This document shows, in pieces, positions 1 through 4,459 of a stretch of 5,985 bases of DNA. The stretch is from Thermofilum sp. (GTDB taxonomy: Archaea; Thermoproteota; Thermoprotei; Thermofilales; Thermofilaceae): positions 1 to 5,985 of the forward strand of contig JAJHRM010000165.1 of assembly GCA_020832965.1 (NCBI GenBank), given 5' to 3'. Positions within the stretch are counted from its first letter, which is position 1. Each line of letters begins with the position of its first letter. The translations under genes were made by a program, and so were the position numbers. A model generated the notes under the pieces. The model was not told the DNA's origin, searched no databases, and was given only the letters and a program-made list of their open reading frames with translations.

Positions 1-1
1 G

Positions 2-772
2 AGGGTCGACCTGCAGGCGCTCCTCGACAGGTTGAGGGAGCTCTTCTCGCAGGACTTCGGCTTCGTAATCCTCCACGTGAAGGAGGAGGTCGCCGACAGC
101 GTCTACGCGGCGCTGGAGGGGCTGCACCTGGGTGCGAAAGTCGTCAAGGTGGAGCCGCCCCGCGACTGGTCCCTCGAGGATAAGAGGAGGTTCGTCGAAG
201 CGTGCTGGGGCTTCGTAAAAGTGGAGGGGCAAAGCTTCGACTGGATGTTCAGGGAGGCGGAGGAGAAGTTCTTCGAGGAGCTGAGCAGGATCGGGAGGAA
301 CATCGCCATCAGGCACTGGGTCGAGCTGGACCCGAGCGCGAGCGAAGAGCACGAAAGCATGAAGGTTTTCGCCGCCGAGTGCCTAGCGAGGGAGCTCGGC
401 CGCAGAAAGGAGAGCGAGATCGCGGAGGCGCTGAAGAGCGGGCTCGTGAGAACCGAGCACGAGTTCGGCGGCGGGAGAGCCGACATCTACGTGCCCTCCC
501 AGCAGAGGTTCGTGGAGGTGGAGACGTTCTACGGGACCGGAAACCCCCTCGATAAGCTCGACAGAATCACCCTGCGCAAGTACATCGACCGGGCCAAAAG
601 GGTGGACGTCGTCATCCTCAACGGCCTCCTGGCGATCCTTTACGCGCGCGGGCTGGCAAAGTTAGCGAGAATCTACAGGGAGCACCACGGCATTACCGTA
701 AACTTCTACGTATCCAACTTCAGGAAGAGGAAGCTTGTACCCCTGAAAGAAATCCTGAGCCTTGTCCACTAA
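2..772 (+). CDS. PD-(D/E)XK nuclease-like protein, 5' end outside window
   Basis: The reading frame is open from base 2 to the TAA at 770-772, giving 256 visible residues; the true start lies upstream. An in-frame TTG at 32 is a possible start but the coding sequence continues before it without a break. The C-terminal half looks like a PD-(D/E)XK nuclease fold: a helix with SEEHESMK (visible residues 114-121), then EHEF (152-155), GGRADIYV with Asp161 (bases 482-484), and VEVET with Glu172 and Glu174 (bases 515-523). This gives a D...ExE-T arrangement, with Glu in place of the usual Lys. A hydrophobic strand VDVVILN and a terminal strand VNFYVSNF follow, as expected of the alpha/beta core. 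The N-terminal part is not recognised and could belong to a larger protein. No membrane segment is visible. Family knowledge: such nucleases occur in restriction, CRISPR-linked and transposon systems. The nuclease assignment is inferred from motif order and catalysis is unproven. Confidence 0.6.
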   Translation, partial: RVDLQALLDRLRELFSQDFGFVILHVKEEVADSVYAALEGLHLGAKVVKVEPPRDWSLEDKRRFVEACWGFVKVEGQSFDWMFREAEEKFFEELSRIGRNIAIRHWVELDPSASEEHESMKVFAAECLARELGRRKESEIAEALKSGLVRTEHEFGGGRADIYVPSQQRFVEVETFYGTGNPLDKLDRITLRKYIDRAKRVDVVILNGLLAILYARGLAKLARIYREHHGITVNFYVSNFRKRKLVPLKEILSLVH

Positions 773-805
773 TGGCGTGGCAGAACGCGCTAGAGCGAGC
801 TAGGC

Positions 806-820
806 CCTCTTCCTCTCTTT
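806..820 (+). terminator. Pyrimidine-rich tract, possible archaeal terminator
   Basis: CCTCTTCCTCTCTTT lies about 34 bases after the stop of the nuclease-like gene, in the 95-base gap between convergent genes. Archaeal termination often uses T-rich stretches without a hairpin. This tract is only about half T, so the call is weak. The rest of the gap shows no RNA gene or ORF. Confidence 0.25.
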
Positions 821-867
821 ATCCCGATGAACGATTTAGATGCTAAAGCTAAAGGTATAACGCGCGC

Positions 868-2010
868 TCAGTCCTCACATGCGGACTGCTTTGCTGTTTT
901 GCTAGCAGTTTTGAGAATATCGCAGTAGCCGACGAGGATTATTGTCCAAAGTTCAGCGGCTAGAATCAGCGAGCGCGCTACGTCCTTCTTCCTAGCTATC
1001 AGCTCCAACGAAGTTTCACGATCTCCAACCTCAACATACCGGCCGCACTCGGAAAATACATCCAAGCAGATCACGTGATCCAGCAGTAGTTTTCCGTTCG
1101 GAAGCCGAAGAGCGCCCAGCGCAAGAGGAGCTAGCAGTAGGTTACTAGACCACATTATTTCTTCTAAGTCCGACTTAACCTTCTTAAGAGTGAGGGATTG
1201 AAATAGAGTTACGGGGTCTTCGCACGCGCTACGTAAGATTTCTCGCGCGTTCGGCGGTAAGCTCTCTAGCACCTGAGCGAATTCCTCTGGGGGGTTTTCC
1301 AGCATTTTTAGAAGATTCTCGCGGACAAATTCCCATTCGGAAAGGGAAGTTCTTATCACCTTAATTATCTCTTCAAGTTGCTCATAGGTTAGCGGCTCAC
1401 CCTGTTGCACGTGCTCTTTAAGCCCAGGCGTCTTCTCAACAGTAGAATAGACAAACTGTATAGCTGCTTGAAAGAGCATCAGACGCGCACGAATGTAGTC
1501 GGCAGCCTTCGGGAATTTTGTCAGTCCACAGAAAACTTTCAATAGTTTGTTCGAGCATTCAGTTAAATTACCGCTTAAACTCAGTTGAAACTCCAAAGCT
1601 TTCTGAATACGTTCATAGCAAGAAGATTTTTTTATATCATACAAAATTTCTTTTATCGTACTCTCGTAACATTCAATAGTTTTTTCTATTCTCTTAGCTT
1701 CAGCTGGCAGGTCTCTAGAAATCTTCTTGATAACATTTTCCGTTTCATCGATTAAGGATTTGTAAGTATTCAGTAGAGGGTGATGACTCAGTTTCCCTTT
1801 AAGTTCCCCGATATTTTTCAATCCTGTTGCTACAGAAAAGAGTTTAAATGCTTTTTCAGCAGCTTGCTGAGAATGGAAAAGGGATTGCATCAAAAATACA
1901 GGATCAGCCTTGGACTCGGAATACAGCTTCGCTGCCAGAATTACATCTGTTAAAGCACTTCTGGCATAGTCTTCTAACCATCTCTCTTCTTCCAAAGTAC
2001 TACCCACCAT
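868..2010 (-). CDS. HEPN-domain protein, 380 aa, without the R-x4-6-H motif
   Basis: The 380-residue product begins with a typical HEPN four-helix signature: WLEDYARSAL (11-20), a second helix ending AAKLY (26-30), then LMQSLFHSQQAAEKAFKLF (40-58), close to the family pattern 'fhaqQAaEKalKal'. A glycine turn (ATGLKN) and a segment with His76-His77 follow, where HEPN proteins often carry 'tHdl'. The rest (about 95-380) is helical and rich in Lys and Glu, and I do not recognise it. HEPN domains act as RNases in toxin-antitoxin, abortive infection and CRISPR systems, or as non-catalytic partners. All five histidines (46, 76, 77, 200, 312) lack an Arg 5-7 residues upstream, so the RNase motif is absent; K71-x4-H76 is the nearest match. 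No nucleotidyltransferase (MNT) partner is adjacent. The start ATG is preceded in frame by a TAG. The coding DNA is AT-rich, down to 14 G+C in 60 bases at 1621-1680, unlike its neighbours. Confidence 0.75.
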   Translation of the reverse strand: MVGSTLEEERWLEDYARSALTDVILAAKLYSESKADPVFLMQSLFHSQQAAEKAFKLFSVATGLKNIGELKGKLSHHPLLNTYKSLIDETENVIKKISRDLPAEAKRIEKTIECYESTIKEILYDIKKSSCYERIQKALEFQLSLSGNLTECSNKLLKVFCGLTKFPKAADYIRARLMLFQAAIQFVYSTVEKTPGLKEHVQQGEPLTYEQLEEIIKVIRTSLSEWEFVRENLLKMLENPPEEFAQVLESLPPNAREILRSACEDPVTLFQSLTLKKVKSDLEEIMWSSNLLLAPLALGALRLPNGKLLLDHVICLDVFSECGRYVEVGDRETSLELIARKKDVARSLILAAELWTIILVGYCDILKTASKTAKQSACED

Positions 2011-2035
2011 CGCGTCATCTTCCTAAAGATACAGG

Positions 2036-2042
2036 ATAAATG
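2036..2042 (-). promoter_or_regulatory. Possible TATA box of the HEPN gene
   Basis: On the minus strand CATTTAT lies with its centre about 29 bases ahead of the ATG at 2010. This would place transcription start within a few bases of the start codon, giving a leaderless or nearly leaderless mRNA. The match to the crenarchaeal TATA consensus is moderate. No strong Shine-Dalgarno sequence is present. Confidence 0.4.
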
Positions 2043-2286
2043 CAGCGTTCAAGATTGCTAGGAGCCCCCTCCCTATGCCTGCGCCGCTAGCGCTGTCCGC
2101 GCTCTACGCGATTATCGGGCCCCGCACAAGACTCGCTGCCTAGCGCGCCAAGCGTGCGCACAGTTCGAGACATCTCCGCTGTGCAGGCTCACGAATGCGC
2201 AAGAACAGCCCATAAGGCAGAGAAAGCCACCTCTCTTGCATACGCTATGCCGATAGCTGTGACTGGGTTTGCGCGAAGATGGAAAA
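2043..2286. other. Non-coding divergent intergenic region, nothing recognised
   Basis: About 240 bases separate the two divergent promoters. I find no convincing ORF with a start signal, no tRNA cloverleaf, no C/D-box pair and no direct repeats. An 8-base palindrome CGCTAGCG (2085-2092) and the GC-rich self-complementary run GTGCGCAC (2154-2161) are present, but similar words are common in this GC-rich DNA. A regulator site or small RNA is possible but unsupported. Confidence 0.5.
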
Positions 2287-2294
2287 CTTTTTAA
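2287..2294 (+). promoter_or_regulatory. TATA box and promoter of the 2320-3827 gene pair
   Basis: CTTTTTAA preceded by the purine-rich GGAAAA (BRE-like) is a strong archaeal promoter. Its centre lies about 26-29 bases before the GTG at 2317 and ATG at 2320, so the transcript should begin at or just before the start codon. No other promoter is apparent before 3828, so it probably drives both genes. Confidence 0.7.
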
Positions 2295-2319
2295 GGGCGA
2301 ATAAGATGGTAGTTTGGTG

Positions 2320-2982
2320 ATGTGGATGGAATGGAACAAAGAATGGGAGAGAATACTGCTGCTCTCTAGGTTAAACGACGAGGACCTCGTCTGCGTAGCA
2401 GCAGCCGCGGGCTTGGCTGGATACGACGAGCTATGCAAGAAGGCGCGCCAAGGATACGTGTATCTCCCTGACGACGTGAGGAGCAGAGTTATCAAAGATT
2501 TGATGGAGATCGAGGATGAAAAACTGGTAGAAGCCTTTAGAAAAACTGAACCGCGGCTCTACCCGGACCTGCCATTCAGGGGGAACTACTACACCTACCT
2601 CGGGGATGGAGACCTGCAGCTTAAGAGCTCGTGGAGCGAGGTGAAAAGGGACGTGCACGAGCTGCTGGAGAAGGGCGGAGAGAGGATGTACGCGTTCCTG
2701 AAGGCTGTCGTAGAGCTGACCGAGGAGCTCTTGGAAAAGCACGGGCCCAGGTACTGCTACATCTTCGGCCCCGATTACGGGAGCATCGTGAGGAGGATGC
2801 GCGAAATCCTAGGGCGCCTCGAAACCCCGCTGCCCAGGGACTTCGTCCTCCTCAAAGCCTCCGGCATATACTACAAGTCGGGAAGCCGCCGATACCCCAG
2901 CCACTCGATACTGCTCGAGACGCTCCCCGCCGTGAAAGAGGCGCTCGAAGAGTGGGAAAGATCCTCGCGCGCCTTTAGGTGA
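2320..2982 (+). CDS. Unrecognised 220-residue protein, first gene of a coupled pair
   Basis: I do not recognise the family. The product is soluble, charged and largely helical, with no signal peptide, membrane segment or metal-binding Cys cluster. The N-terminal third (about 1-75) is helical, with GYVYLPDDV at 45-53. The middle (about 104-140) is amphipathic helix. The last part contains YIFGPDYGSIVRRM (147-160), FVLLKASGIYY (175-185) and a basic patch GSRRYPSHS (188-196), which could bind nucleic acid. Several starts are possible: TTG 2314, GTG 2317, ATG 2320, or ATG 2326, which has GGTGA five bases ahead. ATG 2320 is chosen from the TATA spacing. The TGA stop lies inside the Shine-Dalgarno sequence of the next gene, so the two are probably translated together. 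By context (paired with a HEPN protein) it might be an antitoxin, sensor or cofactor, but this is inference only. Coding potential itself is clear from the composition and the promoter. Confidence 0.85.
   Translation: MWMEWNKEWERILLLSRLNDEDLVCVAAAAGLAGYDELCKKARQGYVYLPDDVRSRVIKDLMEIEDEKLVEAFRKTEPRLYPDLPFRGNYYTYLGDGDLQLKSSWSEVKRDVHELLEKGGERMYAFLKAVVELTEELLEKHGPRYCYIFGPDYGSIVRRMREILGRLETPLPRDFVLLKASGIYYKSGSRRYPSHSILLETLPAVKEALEEWERSSRAFR
2977..2982 (+). promoter_or_regulatory. Shine-Dalgarno AGGTGA overlapping the upstream stop codon
   Basis: AGGTGA lies five bases before ATG 2988 and contains the TGA stop (2980-2982) of the preceding gene. The spacing is ideal and decides the start at 2988 over the GTG at 2979, which has no Shine-Dalgarno sequence. 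The arrangement implies translational coupling of the two genes. Confidence 0.7.
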
Positions 2983-2987
2983 GCAGA

Positions 2988-3827
2988 ATGGCGAGCATCC
3001 CCGAGGACGCTCGAGCGGCGTTAGAAGCTTTCTATAAACATTTCGAAGCTTTGAAGAGAAATGCTGAAGAATTAAAATCTTTGATCGAGCAGGATGCAAA
3101 AGGGTACGCTGAGAAACTGCACGCACAATCGAGCTTTGCTCAGCCAGCGCTCGCAGCCGCGATCTGGACTACTGGGTCGGGATGGAAAGGACACGTGGAG
3201 TCGCTTGTGCAACGGTACAATATCGCCCTAGCTAAGCTCACGCACTTAATGTCAGAGCTAACGTCTACGTTAGGCGACAAACTATTCTTAGCTGTACCAT
3301 TCCAGCTCCCACTTAACTCTCACAATGTAAGTTCTTATGACCTTGTGAACATGGTTATCGAGGGCTGCAACCAAGTGCTCGGTCTCATCGATGCACTCCT
3401 CAAACCTAAGCTTTCGTATGCAGAGCAGATGAGGTTGAAAGATCTAAGAAAAGAGGTAGAGAAGTTGAAGGATTCTAAGGTACAATATCATCTCTTTCAA
3501 GCTATCGAGGAATGTGAACACGGTCACCACCTGGCAGCAGCCCTTATTGCTGGAAAAGTCGCGAAGTATACCATCGAGCAGCTAAGGGCCCTCTTCAGTA
3601 CCAAAAGCGACGAAGAGACAGCTGAGAAGCTGGCTAAGGCTCTCGGCGTAAAAGATGACGATCGAAGATTACTCATAGAAAAGTACTTGAAAGCGTGCAA
3701 GCTCGCGCGTCACTTCTTCACGCACGATCTCAACGCGATCCCGAAAGCTTTGGATGCCTTAAGCTTGATTGCCGACGTGACTAAGCTTGCCGAGTGGTTA
3801 TCTTTAGTAGTGAAGACAAAAGGGTAG
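2988..3827 (+). CDS. HEPN/DUF4145-like protein with R-x4-H motif, 279 aa
   Basis: ATG 2988 is preferred because AGGTGA sits five bases upstream; GTG 2979 (282 residues, overlapping the previous stop by GTGA) is the alternative. The N-terminal half is helical and unrecognised, with a coiled-coil-like helix around 145-165. The C-terminal half resembles HEPN proteins of the DUF4145/AbiV kind: a helix with HGHHLAAALIAGKVAKYTIE (178-197), close to the family pattern 'eC...g.y.aAailaG', then a charged linker, then KACKLARHFFTHDL (235-248), which holds Arg241-x4-His246. This is the only R-x4-6-H in the protein and sits in the last conserved helix, where catalytic HEPN RNases have it. The expected role is RNA cleavage, or RNA binding if inactive. 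It is coupled to the unknown gene upstream, as a toxin would be to an antitoxin. The gene is AT-richer than that neighbour (24-25 G+C per 60 bases at 3301-3360 and 3421-3480). The assignment rests on motif recognition only. Confidence 0.65.
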   Translation: MASIPEDARAALEAFYKHFEALKRNAEELKSLIEQDAKGYAEKLHAQSSFAQPALAAAIWTTGSGWKGHVESLVQRYNIALAKLTHLMSELTSTLGDKLFLAVPFQLPLNSHNVSSYDLVNMVIEGCNQVLGLIDALLKPKLSYAEQMRLKDLRKEVEKLKDSKVQYHLFQAIEECEHGHHLAAALIAGKVAKYTIEQLRALFSTKSDEETAEKLAKALGVKDDDRRLLIEKYLKACKLARHFFTHDLNAIPKALDALSLIADVTKLAEWLSLVVKTKG

Positions 3828-3891
3828 CAATAAGCCCGCTCGCGTTAAAGTCGCGCTGTTGCTAAACCGCAAGTGCTTAAAGAGCGCTAGC

Positions 3892-3898
3892 CTTTTAA
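3892..3898 (+). promoter_or_regulatory. TATA box of the EVE gene
   Basis: CTTTTAA centred at 3895 lies 26 bases before the GTG start at 3921, the standard distance from an archaeal TATA box to the transcription start. The mRNA is therefore predicted to be leaderless; no Shine-Dalgarno sequence precedes the GTG. The 93-base gap after the previous gene holds nothing else I can name. Confidence 0.65.
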
Positions 3899-3902
3899 CC
3901 AG

Positions 3903-3916
3903 GGAAAGGGCTTTCC
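3903..3916 (+). promoter_or_regulatory. Inverted repeat between TATA box and start of the EVE gene
   Basis: GGAAAG-GG-CTTTCC is a perfect 6-base inverted repeat with a 2-base centre. It occupies about -18 to -5 relative to the predicted transcription start, a usual place for archaeal repressor operators. It overlaps the TTTCCGCG word (3912-3919) shared with the methylase promoter. Binding by a regulator is inferred. Confidence 0.35.
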
Positions 3917-3919
3917 GCG
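3908..3919 (+). repeat. 12-base direct repeat GGGCTTTCCGCG, copy 1
   Basis: An identical copy lies at 4344-4355, so the two copies bracket the EVE gene. A shorter TTTCCGCG lies at 4452-4459, directly before the methylase ATG. Copy 1 ends two bases before the EVE start codon. Confidence 0.6.
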
Positions 3920-3920
3920 C

Positions 3921-4283
3921 GTGCCCAGCTACTGGACGCTGAGCGGGACGCTGGAGAACTGGAAGGTCGCTTTGGAGAAGGGGGTTTGGGGCGTGAGCGA
4001 GAGGGCGAGGGGGCTGTGGGCGAAGGTGCAGCCCGGCGACATCGTGGTGTTCTACGCTACGGGCGCGGGCGTGATCGGCTACGGCGTCGTGGAGGGCAAG
4101 TTCGAGAGCAGCGAACCCCTCTGGCCCAGGGAAAGGGAGGAAGGGAAGGTCGTTTGGCCCTACCGCCTCAAGATCAAAGTGGAGAAGGTGTTCGAGAAAC
4201 CGAAGCCCAGGCCGAAGGGCATGCTCGTCGCCTTCGCCATCAACAAGCTCAGCGAGGAAGCGTTCAAGGAGCTGCTGAGCTAG
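3921..4283 (+). CDS. EVE-domain protein (PUA-like; predicted modified-base reader)
   Basis: The 120-residue product is a single EVE domain (Pfam EVE, formerly DUF55; COG1673-like). It starts with the characteristic SYWTLSGTLENWKVALEKGVWGV (3-24) in place of the usual N-terminal 'yWl...', followed by LWAKVQPGDIVVFYAT (32-47, family pattern 'l.kvkpGD.vvfY'), GVIGYGVVEGKF (50-61) and the strand VVWPYRLKIKVEKVF (77-91). Length is near or slightly below the family norm. EVE domains are related to YTH and PUA folds and are thought to bind modified bases in DNA or RNA through an aromatic cage; Trp5, Trp14, Trp23 and Trp79 are candidates. In bacteria such domains are fused to or next to modification-dependent restriction enzymes. 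Here the neighbour downstream is a DNA methylase. GTG 3921 is chosen from the TATA spacing. Domain identity is recognised from sequence; the ligand is unknown. Confidence 0.85.
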   Translation: MPSYWTLSGTLENWKVALEKGVWGVSERARGLWAKVQPGDIVVFYATGAGVIGYGVVEGKFESSEPLWPREREEGKVVWPYRLKIKVEKVFEKPKPRPKGMLVAFAINKLSEEAFKELLS

Positions 4284-4303
4284 CTCGACGGGCTCCACCG
4301 CAG

Positions 4304-4358
4304 CTCCGCGGCGAAGCCCTCCTCGAGCGCGCGCGGGAGAGACGGGCTTTCCGCGGAG
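4304..4358 (+). other. Large imperfect hairpin downstream of the EVE gene
   Basis: CTCCGCGG (4304-4311) pairs with CCGCGGAG (4351-4358), and AAGCCC (4314-4319) pairs with GGGCTT (4344-4349), separated by a small internal loop (CG against T). This gives a 14-base-pair stem closing a 24-base GC-rich loop, starting 20 bases after the EVE stop. No T-run follows, so it is not a standard terminator. It could be a 3' UTR structure, a small RNA, or a protein-binding site. The right arm contains the 12-base repeat GGGCTTTCCGCG. The remainder of the 4284-4429 spacer shows no ORF or RNA gene. Confidence 0.4.
4344..4355 (+). repeat. 12-base direct repeat GGGCTTTCCGCG, copy 2
   Basis: This is identical to 3908-3919 and forms part of the right arm of the hairpin at 4304-4358. 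It is not itself followed by a start codon or TATA-spaced promoter. Confidence 0.6.
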
Positions 4359-4429
4359 GTTCAGCGCGCCGGTTGGTGCACTTTCGGTGAACGCTCGGGC
4401 CCTTTCGTGCGCGCTTGCTGCAATCAAAG

Positions 4430-4437
4430 CTTATTAG
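4430..4437 (+). promoter_or_regulatory. TATA box of the DUF1156 methylase gene
   Basis: CTTATTAG, preceded by CAAAG, is centred about 26-27 bases before the ATG at 4460, so this gene too is predicted to have a leaderless transcript. The gene therefore has its own promoter and does not depend on read-through from the EVE gene. Confidence 0.55.
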
Positions 4438-4451
4438 CTAGTTCCAGCGAG

Positions 4452-4459
4452 TTTCCGCG
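4452..4459 (+). promoter_or_regulatory. TTTCCGCG element abutting the methylase start
   Basis: TTTCCGCG occupies the last eight bases before ATG 4460. The same word occupies 3912-3919, ending two bases before the EVE start. In both promoters it lies between the TATA box and the predicted transcription start, so a shared operator is plausible. Confidence 0.4.

Noticed and set aside
1780..1790. GTGATGA on the plus strand, resembling a C box of a C/D-box RNA
   Set aside because: It is antisense within the HEPN gene, and no CTGA D box lies at the usual distance.
2160..2180. GTTCGAGAC, resembling a tRNA T-loop
   Set aside because: The flanking bases do not pair as a T-stem and no acceptor or anticodon arm can be built around it.
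2112..2495. Minus-strand 127-codon ORF across the divergent intergenic region
   Set aside because: Half of it overlaps the start of the plus-strand gene. It is Ser-rich low-quality sequence and has no promoter at the expected spacing.
3024..3052. Repeated GAAGCTTT at 3024-3031 and 3045-3052
   Set aside because: It encodes similar helix heptads (EAF/EAL) in the HEPN-like protein and is too short to count as a functional DNA repeat.
3899..4137. 12-base match CCAGGGAAAGGG at 3899-3910 and 4126-4137
   Set aside because: The second copy is inside the EVE coding sequence and purine-rich; chance in biased composition is the simplest explanation.
3804..4427. Minus-strand 207-codon ORF antisense to the EVE gene and spacer
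   Set aside because: It is a shadow of GC-rich coding DNA. The translation is Ala/Arg/Leu/His-rich with no recognisable domain, while the plus strand encodes a clear EVE domain.
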